In this document: positions 8,585 to 17,984 of the stretch, in pieces
Layout: the number at the start of each line of letters is the position of its first letter
How positions within the stretch are numbered: position 1 is the stretch's first letter
Assembly: GCF_018982945.1 (NCBI RefSeq)
Contig: NZ_JABRXE010000001.1
Span: 546,208 to 610,207, forward strand
Length of the DNA: 64,000 nucleotides
Origin: Anaerostipes faecalis
GTDB taxonomy: Bacteria; Bacillota; Clostridia; Lachnospirales; Lachnospiraceae
Direction of reading: 5' to 3'
The notes under the pieces: generated by a model
The model's database searches: none
Told to the model about the DNA's origin: nothing
What the model saw: the letters and a program-made list of their open reading frames with translations, nothing else
Translations under genes and position numbers: made by a program

Positions 8585-10456
8585 ATGTTAGAGAAAATTA
8601 ATCAGCCAAATGATATAAAAAATATAAATCCGGATGACTATAGAATACTGGCAAAAGAAATCAGACGATTTTTACTTCAAAATGTCAGTAAGACAGGGGG
8701 ACATCTGGCATCAAATCTTGGTATCGTTGAGCTTACCATGGCTTTACATCTTGTACTGGATTTTCCTAAAGACCAGCTGATTTTTGATGTGGGACATCAG
8801 TCTTATGTGCATAAAATATTAACAGGAAGAAAAGACGGATTCAGTCATTTAAGACAATTCCATGGAATGAGCGGATTCCCCAAAAGAAAAGAAAGTAATT
8901 GTGATGCTTTTCATAGTGGACATAGTTCCATGTCTTTATCGGCAGCTTTGGGACTTGCAGCAGCACGAGATGCCCATCATACAGATGAGACCATTGTAGC
9001 TGTGATCGGTGATGGTGCCCTGTCCGGAGGAATGGCATATGAAGCGTTGAATAATATGTCACGGCTTAGAAGAGAAAAGAAAAATCTGATTATTATCTTG
9101 AATGATAACAAAATGTCCATTGCTGAGAATGTAGGAGGAATGTCAGCATATCTTGACAGAGTTCGTACTCAGCAGGGGTATGTGGAATTTAAAGGAAATC
9201 TGGAACAATCATTGTTAAAGGTTCCGGGAATTGGAAAACCTGTAACATTATTTTTGAAAAAAGCAAAAGATTCTATTAAACAGTTGTTTGTTCCAGGAAT
9301 GTTTTTTGAAGATATGGGATTAACTTATACCGGTCCTATCGATGGACATAATATACCATTACTGGTGGAGATTCTTCAGAGAGCAAAACGACTACCTGAA
9401 CCAATTATTATTCATGTGGTAACAAAAAAAGGAAAGGGATATCGTCTGGCAGAGGAAAATCCGGCAAAATTCCATGGAATTAGTTCCTTTTCTTTAAAGA
9501 CCGGAGAGGTATTATCCAAAAACAGTGGACCATCCAATACAGATATTTTTTCTGATACATTAGTAGAGGCTGCCAGGGAAGATGATATGATTACAGCAGT
9601 GACAGCAGCCATGCCGGATGGGACAGGTCTCCAGAAATTTGCAGATATATTTCCAGAGCGTTTTTTTGATGTGGGGATTGCAGAAGAACATGCGGTAACA
9701 TTTTGTGCCGGGATGGCAGCAAATGGCTTAAAACCAGTGTTTGCTGTATATTCAACATTTTTACAGAGGGGATTTGATCAGGTCCTTCATGATACAGCAT
9801 TGGGAAATTATCCAGTGATTTTTGGACTGGATCGTTCCGGACTGGTTGGGGCAGATGGAGAAACACATCAGGGAGTATTTGATATTCCTTATCTGTCACT
9901 GATTCCTAATATGACAATTATGGCTCCGATCAACGGAAAAGAATTAAGAGAGATGCTGTTAAAAGCATTAAAAGAAGCAAAAGGACCAACAGCAATCAAA
10001 TATTCCCGTGGAGAGGCTGAACATTTATATGAGGATTCTTTTGATGAAATCGCATATGGAAAAGGTCAGATTTTGAAAGATGGAAAAGATGCTGTTATTA
10101 TCAGTGTTGGAAACATGATTTCAGAAACTGATAAAGCTGAAAAAATACTGAGAGAAAAAGGACTTGATGTTGGTTTGGTGAATCCAAGGTTTGTAAAACC
10201 AATGGATGAAACCCTGCTGGATCAGCTGGCAGAAAAGTACTCTTTAATCGTGACAGTGGAAGAAGGCATGTTAAATGGTGGATTTGGTGCAATGGTTATG
10301 CAATATTTGTATCAGAAGGGATATTCTGGTAAGATAAGAAATATTGGAATTAAAGATCAGTTTGTTGAACATGGTTCAGTAAAAGAACTTCGTCATATGC
10401 TAGGGATTGATGGAGAAAACATTGCATCATCCATAGAAAAATGGATAAAGGAATAG
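8585..10456 (+). CDS. dxs: 1-deoxy-D-xylulose-5-phosphate synthase
   Basis: Thiamine diphosphate enzyme that makes DXP from pyruvate and glyceraldehyde 3-phosphate, the entry step of the MEP isoprenoid pathway. 623 residues, full length. The TPP motif (GDGALSGGMAYEALNN) lies near residues 140-155, the catalytic Glu is in IAEEHAV (near 366-372), and a C-terminal transketolase domain follows. The start has a GGGGAGG ribosome binding site. The stop is 3 nt from the tlyA start. Confidence 0.97.
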   Translation: MLEKINQPNDIKNINPDDYRILAKEIRRFLLQNVSKTGGHLASNLGIVELTMALHLVLDFPKDQLIFDVGHQSYVHKILTGRKDGFSHLRQFHGMSGFPKRKESNCDAFHSGHSSMSLSAALGLAAARDAHHTDETIVAVIGDGALSGGMAYEALNNMSRLRREKKNLIIILNDNKMSIAENVGGMSAYLDRVRTQQGYVEFKGNLEQSLLKVPGIGKPVTLFLKKAKDSIKQLFVPGMFFEDMGLTYTGPIDGHNIPLLVEILQRAKRLPEPIIIHVVTKKGKGYRLAEENPAKFHGISSFSLKTGEVLSKNSGPSNTDIFSDTLVEAAREDDMITAVTAAMPDGTGLQKFADIFPERFFDVGIAEEHAVTFCAGMAANGLKPVFAVYSTFLQRGFDQVLHDTALGNYPVIFGLDRSGLVGADGETHQGVFDIPYLSLIPNMTIMAPINGKELREMLLKALKEAKGPTAIKYSRGEAEHLYEDSFDEIAYGKGQILKDGKDAVIISVGNMISETDKAEKILREKGLDVGLVNPRFVKPMDETLLDQLAEKYSLIVTVEEGMLNGGFGAMVMQYLYQKGYSGKIRNIGIKDQFVEHGSVKELRHMLGIDGENIASSIEKWIKE

Positions 10457-10459
10457 GAA

Positions 10460-11278
10460 ATGAAAGAACGTTTAGATGTATTATTAGTAAAAAAAGGACT
10501 GGCCACATCCAGAGAGAAAGCAAAAGCGATTATTATGTCTGGGATTGTTTTTGTGGATGGGCAAAGAGAAGATAAAGCAGGCTCTACTTTTGATGAGAGT
10601 AAGGAAATTGTAATAAAGGGTAAGACATTGAAATATGTCAGCAGAGGCGGATTAAAACTTGAAAAGGCAATGAAGAACTTTGATATTCAATTGGAAGGTA
10701 AAGTGTGTATGGATGTAGGGGCATCTACTGGAGGATTTACACATTGCATGCTGTTAAATGGAGCTGTAAAAGTTTATTCGGTGGATGTTGGACATGGACA
10801 ACTTGACTGGAGTCTTAGAAACGATGAGCGTGTAGTATGCATGGAACGAACCAATATGAGATATGTGACCGAGGAGGATATAGATGAACTGGCTTCTTTT
10901 GTATCCATTGATGTATCTTTTATTTCTTTGACCAAAATTCTGCCTGCAGTATATCGTATTCTGGAAAACGGAGGACAGGTTGTTGCGCTGATCAAACCCC
11001 AGTTTGAAGCAGGCAGAGAAAAGGTAGGAAAAAAAGGAGTTGTAAGGGATCCTAAAGTTCATGAAGAAGTGATTGAAAAAATATGCAGTTACGCTTCTTC
11101 TAACGGGTTTAAACTATTACACCTGGATTATTCTCCAATCAAAGGACCAGAAGGAAATATTGAGTATCTGCTTCATATGCAGAAAACAGAAACTATGGAA
11201 AATGCACACGATCTTGAGAAACAGATTATGAAAGTGGTAGAAGCATCTCATCAGGATTTAGCTAAAAACAAGGAATAG
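10460..11278 (+). CDS. tlyA: TlyA family rRNA (cytidine-2'-O)-methyltransferase
   Basis: 272-residue protein with an N-terminal S4 RNA-binding domain (about 1-60) and a FtsJ-like methyltransferase domain: SRGGLKLEKA, then the SAM motif DVGASTGGFT (about 83-92). Known TlyA enzymes methylate ribosomal RNA; the name hemolysin is historical. The Bacillus counterpart is YqxC. It lies between dxs and nadK in the standard Firmicutes order. Confidence 0.93.
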   Translation: MKERLDVLLVKKGLATSREKAKAIIMSGIVFVDGQREDKAGSTFDESKEIVIKGKTLKYVSRGGLKLEKAMKNFDIQLEGKVCMDVGASTGGFTHCMLLNGAVKVYSVDVGHGQLDWSLRNDERVVCMERTNMRYVTEEDIDELASFVSIDVSFISLTKILPAVYRILENGGQVVALIKPQFEAGREKVGKKGVVRDPKVHEEVIEKICSYASSNGFKLLHLDYSPIKGPEGNIEYLLHMQKTETMENAHDLEKQIMKVVEASHQDLAKNKE

Positions 11279-11280
11279 AC

Positions 11281-12183
11281 ATGAAGAATTTTTTAATTTT
11301 AACCAATGAAAAGAAAGATCCAGGGCTTAGAATTTCAAAGAGTATTCAGGAATATATTGGGAAATCAGGTGGCACAAGCTATCGGATGTGTGATTTTAAC
11401 AGGGATATTCAGGAGAATATTGGATGTATTACAAAGGATACAGAGTGCGTGATCGTTCTAGGTGGTGATGGTACCATGCTCCATGCAGCCCGGCTTGTTG
11501 TGAAACACGATTTACCGATGGTTGGAGTGAATCTGGGGACTCTTGGTTTTTTAACAGAAATTGAACTGGAAAAATTATATCAGGGACTGGACTGCCTTTT
11601 ACATGATAATTTCATCATTGAGCAGCGAATGATGCTGGATGGAGGAGTTATTCACAACAATGAATTAACCTATCATCATTCTGCATTAAATGATGTTGTT
11701 ATTTCTAGAAGCGGGTTTTCCAGGATTATTTCTTATCGCATCATAGTTAATGGGAAACTTTTGGATATATATCCTGCAGATGGAGTTATTATTTCTACTC
11801 CAACCGGGTCTACAGGGTATAATCTATCTGCGGGGGGACCAGTGGTAAATCCAAGTGCCAGTGTAATTTTATTAACTCCAATATGTCCACACACAATGAG
11901 TGCCAAAAGTATTGTTCTTTCACAGCAGGATGAGATTGAGATTTATATAGAAAATGTCAGTGAAAGTCAGCTGGAGGAAGCATATGTTACGTTTGATGGG
12001 CAGGTTGCCCAGAAACTTCATCCAGGAGATGTATTGAAAGTAAAAACTTCCTATAAGATTGCCAAGGTAATCAAGTTAGAAGGAGATAGTTTTTATAAAA
12101 CGCTAAGAATGAAAGTTGGGGGAAGCAATGAAGAAGAAGAGACAGGATGCAATCATAGAATTAATACAGAAATATCCGATTGA
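11281..12183 (+). CDS. nadK: NAD kinase
   Basis: ATP/polyphosphate-dependent kinase that makes NADP from NAD. 300 residues with the diagnostic GGDGTML motif (about 61-67), a NLGTLGFLTE segment and PTGSTGYNLSAGGP. It starts 2 nt after the tlyA stop. The last 18 or so residues overlap the argR coding region in another frame, which makes this NadK slightly longer than usual. No frame disruption is seen in the core. Confidence 0.96.
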   Translation: MKNFLILTNEKKDPGLRISKSIQEYIGKSGGTSYRMCDFNRDIQENIGCITKDTECVIVLGGDGTMLHAARLVVKHDLPMVGVNLGTLGFLTEIELEKLYQGLDCLLHDNFIIEQRMMLDGGVIHNNELTYHHSALNDVVISRSGFSRIISYRIIVNGKLLDIYPADGVIISTPTGSTGYNLSAGGPVVNPSASVILLTPICPHTMSAKSIVLSQQDEIEIYIENVSESQLEEAYVTFDGQVAQKLHPGDVLKVKTSYKIAKVIKLEGDSFYKTLRMKVGGSNEEEETGCNHRINTEISD

Positions 12184-12586
12184 AACACAGGAAGAATTGC
12201 TCTCAAGGCTGAACCATCTGGGATTTAAAACAACACAGGCTACTATTTCAAGAGACATAAGAGAGCTGCAGCTGACAAAACGTCCAGCAGCTAATGGGAA
12301 ACAGACTTATAGTTTGATTAATCAGAATGATAAGACTGCTAAGAGGTATCAGAGGATATTGTCAGAAGCAATCATATCAATGGAACTTGCTGAAAATATG
12401 CTGGTGGTAAAGACTGTTTCCGGTATGGCTATGGCATCTGCGGCAGCATTGGATTCTTTAGAGATTACTGGAATGGTTGGGACGATTGCCGGGGATGATA
12501 CTATTATGTGTGTTATGAAAGATAAAAATATTGGAAAATCAGCTATTGCAGAAATAAAACAATGGACAAAGAATACAGAAGAATAA
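12128..12586 (+). CDS. argR: Arginine repressor ArgR/AhrC
   Basis: 152 residues from the ATG at 12128 (the ribosome binding site is GGGGGAAG, 12118-12125); a TTG at 12116 is rejected. It has an N-terminal winged helix (TQEELLSRLNHLGFKTTQAT, then ISRDIREL) and a C-terminal hexamerisation/arginine-binding domain (GTIAGDDTIM). It regulates arginine synthesis and catabolism. The start lies inside nadK (56-nt overlap). The argR-recN pair is conserved in Firmicutes. Confidence 0.95.
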   Translation: MKKKRQDAIIELIQKYPIETQEELLSRLNHLGFKTTQATISRDIRELQLTKRPAANGKQTYSLINQNDKTAKRYQRILSEAIISMELAENMLVVKTVSGMAMASAAALDSLEITGMVGTIAGDDTIMCVMKDKNIGKSAIAEIKQWTKNTEE

Positions 12587-12601
12587 ACAGAAAGGCAATT
12601 T

Positions 12602-14284
12602 ATGTTACAGTATTTACATGTTAAAAATCTGGCTTTAATTGATGAGGTTGAGATTTCTTTCAATGAACATCTGAATATCCTTACGGGAGAAACTGGAGCA
12701 GGAAAGTCTATTTTAATTGGTTCCATAGAGAGTGCGTTAGGTAAAAAAGTATCAAAGGATATGATTCGTCCTGGTTCAAAAGAAGCTGTCATTGAATTGT
12801 TATTTTGGACCGATGATCAGAAAATTATTCATGAAATTGAAAGTTTTGATCTGACGGTTGAAGAAGGACAGATTTTTATAAAAAGGGTAATAAACGAAAA
12901 AAGAAGTATAAATAAGATTAATGATAGTACCGTAACGTTAAATACATTAAGGGAAGTATCACATCGTTTGTTTGATCTTCATGGGCAGCAGGAACATCAG
13001 ACTCTTTTGAAAGAAAAAAATCATTTGGCAATGCTGGATCATTTTCTGGGAACAAAAGAAAAACAGGCTTTAGATAATTGTAAAAAGTTTTATAAAAAAA
13101 TTTCTGATATTTCCAGAGAAATAGATGAATTAGCAATGGATGATCAACAGAGACTAAGGGAAATTGGTTTTCTTGAGCATGAAATTCATGAAATTCAGGG
13201 AGCTAATCTGGTAAAAGGTGAGGATGAAGAATTAGAACAGATTTATCGGAAAATGGTTCATAGCAGGGAAATCGCAGCCTCTTGTGATGTTGCAGCACGC
13301 TTGACTGGTTACGAGGAAGATATATCCATAGGAAATCAGTTAACGGAAAGTATTCGAAAGCTTCAGGAAGTCAGTCATCTTGATAAAGAGGTCATGGGAT
13401 ATTATGAACAACTGCTCCAGATAGAAGATTTGTTAAGCGGATTTCATCAGGAGATTACAGGATATATGGACCAGATGGAGTTTGATGACCAGACGTATTT
13501 TGAAACAGAGGAACGATTGAACATTATTAACGGATTAAAAGATAAATATGGTTCAACTATAGATGCTGTTTTACAATATGAGAATAATGCAATGGAGCGC
13601 CTTGAGGTTCTTCAGGATGCAGAAAATAGAATAGAGGAACTGAAGAGAAAGAGACATAAAGCAGAAGAATCCTATAATGCAGAAGCATTGAGATTGTCTT
13701 TGGCAAGAAAAACAATTGCTAAAAAGCTACAAAAGGATATAATGGGTGCTTTAGAAGATTTGAATTTCTTATCTGTTGTTTTTGAGATTCAGGTCACTGA
13801 AGAAGCGCAGATAACACCAGAAGGTATAAATAAAATCTGCTTTATGATTTCTACAAATCCAGGACTTCCTCTTCGTCCGGTTCAAGAGGTTGCTTCAGGA
13901 GGAGAATTGTCGAGAATAATGCTGGCTATGAAATCTGTCCTTGCCCAGGTTGATAATGTTGGAACGTTGATTTTTGATGAAATAGATACAGGAATCAGCG
14001 GAGAAACAGCAAATCGTGTGGCAAAAAAAATGGCAGTTATTTCAAGAAATCATCAAGTGATTGCAATCACGCATTTGCCTCAGATTGCAGCAATGGCAGA
14101 CAGTCATTATTTTATTGAAAAGCATTCAGATCAAAATAAAACAACAACAGTTATAAGAGAGCTGAAAGAGCAGGAGTCTCTTGAAGAAATTTCCAGAATG
14201 ATCAGTGGTAATGAGCGTACAGCAACATCATTAAATAACGCACAGGAAATGAAAAGTTTAGCAAATGACGCAAAATTATACTGA
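12602..14284 (+). CDS. recN: DNA repair protein RecN
   Basis: SMC-like ATPase acting in double-strand break repair, 560 residues. Walker A is GETGAGKS (residues about 29-36), the central part is a long coiled coil, and the C-terminal half carries the ABC signature ASGGELSRIMLA and Walker B LIFDEIDTGISG. A conserved DLHGQQEHQ motif is also present. It ends the vegetative unit; a strong terminator follows. Confidence 0.97.
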   Translation: MLQYLHVKNLALIDEVEISFNEHLNILTGETGAGKSILIGSIESALGKKVSKDMIRPGSKEAVIELLFWTDDQKIIHEIESFDLTVEEGQIFIKRVINEKRSINKINDSTVTLNTLREVSHRLFDLHGQQEHQTLLKEKNHLAMLDHFLGTKEKQALDNCKKFYKKISDISREIDELAMDDQQRLREIGFLEHEIHEIQGANLVKGEDEELEQIYRKMVHSREIAASCDVAARLTGYEEDISIGNQLTESIRKLQEVSHLDKEVMGYYEQLLQIEDLLSGFHQEITGYMDQMEFDDQTYFETEERLNIINGLKDKYGSTIDAVLQYENNAMERLEVLQDAENRIEELKRKRHKAEESYNAEALRLSLARKTIAKKLQKDIMGALEDLNFLSVVFEIQVTEEAQITPEGINKICFMISTNPGLPLRPVQEVASGGELSRIMLAMKSVLAQVDNVGTLIFDEIDTGISGETANRVAKKMAVISRNHQVIAITHLPQIAAMADSHYFIEKHSDQNKTTTVIRELKEQESLEEISRMISGNERTATSLNNAQEMKSLANDAKLY

Positions 14285-14305
14285 TTTTTAATATGATAAT
14301 TTACA

Positions 14306-14348
14306 CATAATAAAAAGGATGTATCACAAAAGAAGATACGTCCTTTTT
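14306..14348 (+). terminator. Terminator after recN, with a possible sigma G-like -10 upstream
   Basis: A 14-bp stem (14312-14325 with 14335-14348, one T-G pair), 9-nt loop and T tract. It stops only 14 nt before spoIVB. A CATAATA element at 14306-14312, 18 bp after TGATTT, resembles a sigma F/G -10 (CATACTA), so the hairpin may also sit in the spoIVB leader. Confidence 0.75.
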
Positions 14349-14362
14349 TAGGAGGTAAATTT

Positions 14363-15580
14363 ATGCGGAAATATTATTATCGTAAAATACTGGTTTTGCT
14401 TTTTTTTGTAAATCTGATCGTAATTGCAGCAGCATATTTTAAATATTGTAAGAATCAGATTCCTTCGGTTATTCATATTCACCGTGGAACCAAGACTTGT
14501 TTACAATATGATGTTCCTGCAACAGCAACAGTCAACAGTCAGACAATTAAACTTAATGAGCCTTTTGTTGTAGAAGAAGAAAAAACAGGACATTATGAAA
14601 TGCAGGCAAGTTTGTTTGGAAAAATTCCTTTGAAAAAAATTCATGTTTATGTCTCCTCGACTAAAAAAGTAACTCCAAGCGGAAAAGTAATTGGAATATA
14701 TGTAGAAACAAAAGGGTTACTTGTACTGGAAACTGATTCATTTACAGGAATTGATGGAGCAAATCATTCTCCGGGAAACAACAAGCTTTATAAAGGTGAT
14801 TACATTCTTACTCTCAATGGAAAGACAGTACAGACTAAAGTTGAATTTATGAAAATGATAAATGAATGTGAAGGCAATGAGATAACGTTGATGGTCAGGA
14901 GAAAAAATAAAAAAATTAGAATTAAAGTGAAACCAGTCATGGCATCAACAGATCATCAATATAAAATAGGAGTGTGGGTCCGGGATAATACCCAGGGTAT
15001 AGGAACACTGACTTACACTCAGAAAAGCAGTTTTGGAGGTTTGGGACATGGTATCTGCGATATGGATACAGGAGAATTAATGGATATTAAAGGCGGTTTA
15101 CTTCTAGAACCTCAGATTGACACGATTGTTAAGGGAAAATCCGGGTCACCGGGTGAAATAGTTGGAACATTATATTATAAAGAGGAAAATCTGATAGGTT
15201 CTATTGAAAAGAATACGGATGAGGGAATTTATGGAAGTTTAGCAGATACAAAAAGTAAAGAATATCCTATAGGTTACAAACAGGATATAAAAAAGGGAAA
15301 AGCCTATATTATTTCAGACATAAGTGGAACAAAAGAAAAATATGAAATAATGATTCGAAAAATTAATCATGCTGAAAATCAGGGAACAAAAGGAATGGAA
15401 ATAGAGATTACAGATGAAAAGCTTTTAAAACTTACCAATGGAATTGTTCAGGGAATGTCTGGTTCGCCGATTATCCAGAATGGGAAATTGATTGGAGCCA
15501 TAACACATGTTTTTGTTAATGAACCAGCTAGAGGATATGGAATTTTTATCGAAAATATGCTGGATAATCTTGTAGAATAA
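14363..15580 (+). CDS. spoIVB: SpoIVB serine peptidase
   Basis: Forespore-secreted S55-family protease that triggers pro-sigma K processing in the mother cell. 405 residues: an N-terminal membrane anchor/signal (about 8-26), a PDZ domain (about 108-195, including LYKGDYILTLNGK), and the peptidase domain. The catalytic His is in GLGHG (residue 229) and the catalytic Ser in GMSGSP (residue 368). Start is set by AGGAGG (14350-14355). In Bacillus the gene lies between recN and spo0A, as here, apart from one inserted gene. BofC is its known inhibitor; a BofC-like gene is at 37247. Confidence 0.96.
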   Translation: MRKYYYRKILVLLFFVNLIVIAAAYFKYCKNQIPSVIHIHRGTKTCLQYDVPATATVNSQTIKLNEPFVVEEEKTGHYEMQASLFGKIPLKKIHVYVSSTKKVTPSGKVIGIYVETKGLLVLETDSFTGIDGANHSPGNNKLYKGDYILTLNGKTVQTKVEFMKMINECEGNEITLMVRRKNKKIRIKVKPVMASTDHQYKIGVWVRDNTQGIGTLTYTQKSSFGGLGHGICDMDTGELMDIKGGLLLEPQIDTIVKGKSGSPGEIVGTLYYKEENLIGSIEKNTDEGIYGSLADTKSKEYPIGYKQDIKKGKAYIISDISGTKEKYEIMIRKINHAENQGTKGMEIEITDEKLLKLTNGIVQGMSGSPIIQNGKLIGAITHVFVNEPARGYGIFIENMLDNLVE

Positions 15581-15598
15581 TCTTCTTTATTGTATAAT
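15570..15598 (+). promoter_or_regulatory. Promoter for the Ldh2-type dehydrogenase
   Basis: TTGTAG (15570-15575), 17-bp spacer, TATAAT (15593-15598). The -35 box lies in the end of spoIVB, so the dehydrogenase is transcribed independently. Confidence 0.7.
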
Positions 15599-15632
15599 TT
15601 AATCATTTCTATCACAAGAGAGGAGATATTTA

Positions 15633-16754
15633 ATGGCACACTTAAAGTTTGATGTAAAAGTACTGGAAGATTTTTGTAATGAGGCATTTTTGAAATTTGG
15701 ATTTTCAATGGATGAAAGTAAAATCATTACAGATGTTTTATTAATGTCTGATATTTATGGAATTGAGTCTCACGGAATGCAGAGATTATCAAGATATCAC
15801 AAAGGAATTGAAAATGGTCTGATTAAAGTTGATGCAAAACCAGAAGTGGTATTTGAAACTCCGGTATCAGCAGTTATTGATGGACATGATGGTATGGGGC
15901 AGCTAATCGGTAATAAAGCAATGAAAATCGCAATTGAAAAAGCAAAAACAACAGGAATGGCAATTGTCAGTGTCCGTAATTCCAATCATTATGGAATTGC
16001 AGGATATTATGCAAAGATGGCATGTGATCAGGGATTAATTGGTATGTCATTTACAAACTCAGAGGCTATTATGGTTCCGACTTTTGCAAGAAAAGCTATG
16101 CTGGGAAGTAATCCTATAGCTATTGCAATGCCGGCAGATCCATATCCGTTTTTCTTTGATGCGTCAACAACAGTTGTAACCAGAGGAAAGCTGGAAATGT
16201 ATCGAAAAGCGGAAAAACCACTTCCAGATGGATGGGCACTTGATAAAGACGGAAATCCATCCAATGATGCACCGGATGTCCTGGGTAATATTTTAAGCAA
16301 GGCTGGTGGCGGAATTATGCCGCTGGGAGGAAGTGAAGAGCTGACTGGAAGCCATAAGGGTTACGGTTATGGAATGATCTGTGAAATTTTCTGTTCTATC
16401 TTGTCACAGGGATTGACATCAAATCATACACATATAAATGGAAAAGGTGGAACCTGTCATGGATTTATTGCAATCGATCCAGCAGTTTTTGGTGACACTG
16501 AAGCAATCAAAGAGAATTTTTCAAGATTTTTACAGGAGTTAAGAGATACACCAAAGGCAGAAGGACATGATAAAGTCTATACTCACGGTGAAAAAGAAAT
16601 ACTTGCAATTGAAAGAACAAAAACAGAAGGTGTAGCTGTTGATGTGAAGACTGTTCAGGAAATGAAACAGATGAGTGATTATCTTAACATGGATTTCGAA
16701 AAATATTTTGGCAGTATAGAGTTTGGAGACAAAGAATACCGCAGTATTTATTAA
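15633..16754 (+). CDS. Ldh2/malate-ureidoglycolate dehydrogenase family oxidoreductase
   Basis: 373-residue NAD(P)-dependent oxidoreductase of the Ldh2/YlbC family, which includes malate, sulfolactate and ureidoglycolate dehydrogenases. Family signatures seen: GIESHGMQRL (catalytic His region), SNHYGIAGYY, MLGSNPIAIA and GSHKGYGYG. The substrate cannot be told from sequence. It has its own promoter and a strong terminator and is inserted between spoIVB and spo0A, which are normally adjacent. Nothing else suggests that it takes part in sporulation. Confidence 0.88.
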   Translation: MAHLKFDVKVLEDFCNEAFLKFGFSMDESKIITDVLLMSDIYGIESHGMQRLSRYHKGIENGLIKVDAKPEVVFETPVSAVIDGHDGMGQLIGNKAMKIAIEKAKTTGMAIVSVRNSNHYGIAGYYAKMACDQGLIGMSFTNSEAIMVPTFARKAMLGSNPIAIAMPADPYPFFFDASTTVVTRGKLEMYRKAEKPLPDGWALDKDGNPSNDAPDVLGNILSKAGGGIMPLGGSEELTGSHKGYGYGMICEIFCSILSQGLTSNHTHINGKGGTCHGFIAIDPAVFGDTEAIKENFSRFLQELRDTPKAEGHDKVYTHGEKEILAIERTKTEGVAVDVKTVQEMKQMSDYLNMDFEKYFGSIEFGDKEYRSIY

Positions 16755-16768
16755 ATTATCCATTCGAG

Positions 16769-16800
16769 AATAAAGACGAAGAGCCTTCTTCGTCTTTATT
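16769..16800 (+). terminator. Strong terminator after the dehydrogenase
   Basis: A perfect 14-bp stem (AATAAAGACGAAGA / TCTTCGTCTTTATT) with a 4-nt loop, followed by TTATA. Confidence 0.85.
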
Positions 16801-16814
16801 TTATACCGAGAGAC

Positions 16815-16886
16815 TCTGCTACACTAGCGCATAAAAGTTACTTGTGATTAGGGAATATAGGGAGTTGATAGTGGACTTGCCACTTG
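16815..16886 (+). repeat. Structured intergenic repeat, copy A
   Basis: About 72 bp matching copy B at 28505-28577 over its whole length by eye, with the shared words TGCTAC, AGGGAGTT and GGACTTG. It ends in a hairpin AGTGG-acttg-CCACT (16870-16884). Copy B has the same hairpin with one C-G pair replaced by T-A, which is a compensatory change. It lies between the dehydrogenase terminator and the spo0A leader. Confidence 0.65.
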
Positions 16887-17130
16887 GTACCATGTATAGA
16901 AAACTATATTTGACAATCAAATACTTTATTCGACAGATTTTTGCCTTGCTGTAAAATATTGTTCTCAAAAAGTGTTGAATCATTTGGTTTTTGACAAAAA
17001 CTTGCGACGGATAGTGGGTTGTTTGTAAAGATAAATAAAATATATAATTATCTTGTCACATGGAAAGCCGTCGTTTTCTGTGTGAAGATATCTTTATTTT
17101 AATCATAAAAACAGAATTGGAGGACTTTAA
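16887..17130 (+). promoter_or_regulatory. spo0A upstream region: candidate 0A box, promoter and leader hairpin
   Basis: Non-coding. TTCGACA at 16929-16935 is a reverse-strand match to the Spo0A box core TGTCGAA; TTTTTGACAAAAA around 16988-17000 is a weaker match. A possible vegetative promoter is TTGTTT at 17019-17024 with TATAAT at 17043-17048 (18-bp spacer). An imperfect hairpin follows at 17056-17085. The ribosome binding site is TTGGAGGA (17117-17124). Confidence 0.45.
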
Positions 17131-17925
17131 ATGGAAAAGATTAACGTGGCAATAGCAGATGATAATCAAAGGATGGTTGAAATGATGACCAGACTGTTAG
17201 AGCAGGAAGATGATATAAATGTAGTTGGAAGTACAGATAATGGTGAAGATGTATTAGAAATCATTAAGGAGAAACAGCCGGATGTAGTATTGCTTGATAT
17301 CATAATGCCAAAATTAGATGGAATAGGAGTTTTGGAAAAATTAAATGAAGAGCCGGTGAATAAAAAACCTGAAATTATAATGGTATCTGCTATGGGGCAG
17401 GAAAATGTATGTGAAGAGGCCATGGAGCTTGGGGCATCTTATTATATCTTAAAGCCATTTGATTCCAGGATGATGATACGTAAGATCAAGCAGATAAAAA
17501 ATGGGCAGAATCATTCTAAACCTTTTGTTTCTGTAAGAGAGCAGCAAAAAGGAATTACAGAAAATCAGCTGGAAATCATCGTGACCAACATGATCCACGA
17601 AATAGGAGTCCCGGCACATATTAAAGGTTATCAGTATCTAAGAGATTCCATTATGCTTGCAATTTACGATATGGATATTCTCAATTCCATTACCAAACAG
17701 CTATATCCTGCGATTGCAGAAAAATTTCAAACAACATCCAGCAGAGTTGAGAGAGCTATTCGACATGCCATTGAAGTTGCCTGGGGAAGAGGAAAGATGG
17801 ATACTATTGATGCCTTATTCGGCTACACAGTACATGCAGGAAAAGGAAAACCAACAAATTCAGAGTTTATTGCATTAATTGCTGACAAAATCAGATTGGA
17901 ATATGGGAATCAGATAAATCAGTAG
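17131..17925 (+). CDS. spo0A: Sporulation transcription factor Spo0A
   Basis: Master response regulator of sporulation, 264 residues. The receiver domain has the acidic pair D10-D11, the phosphorylated Asp D56 (LLDIIMP), S86 and K108 (ILKPF), so it looks fully functional. The C-terminal effector domain carries the diagnostic Spo0A segment ([18 protein letters not shown]) and [18 protein letters not shown] second spo0A-like gene follows after 59 nt. It is probably autoregulated through 0A boxes upstream. Confidence 0.98.
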   Translation: MEKINVAIADDNQRMVEMMTRLLEQEDDINVVGSTDNGEDVLEIIKEKQPDVVLLDIIMPKLDGIGVLEKLNEEPVNKKPEIIMVSAMGQENVCEEAMELGASYYILKPFDSRMMIRKIKQIKNGQNHSKPFVSVREQQKGITENQLEIIVTNMIHEIGVPAHIKGYQYLRDSIMLAIYDMDILNSITKQLYPAIAEKFQTTSSRVERAIRHAIEVAWGRGKMDTIDALFGYTVHAGKGKPTNSEFIALIADKIRLEYGNQINQ

Positions 17926-17984
17926 AATAGAGATAGATATTAATGAGTGGTTAGGTGAATTTTGCCAGAGGAGGATAAAATAAT

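Noticed and set aside
12116-12127. TTG start of argR
   Set aside because: The ATG at 12128 has the ribosome binding site and the normal ArgR beginning.
12128-12183. Frameshift at the end of nadK
   Set aside because: All conserved NadK motifs are in frame; a short overlap with argR is simpler.
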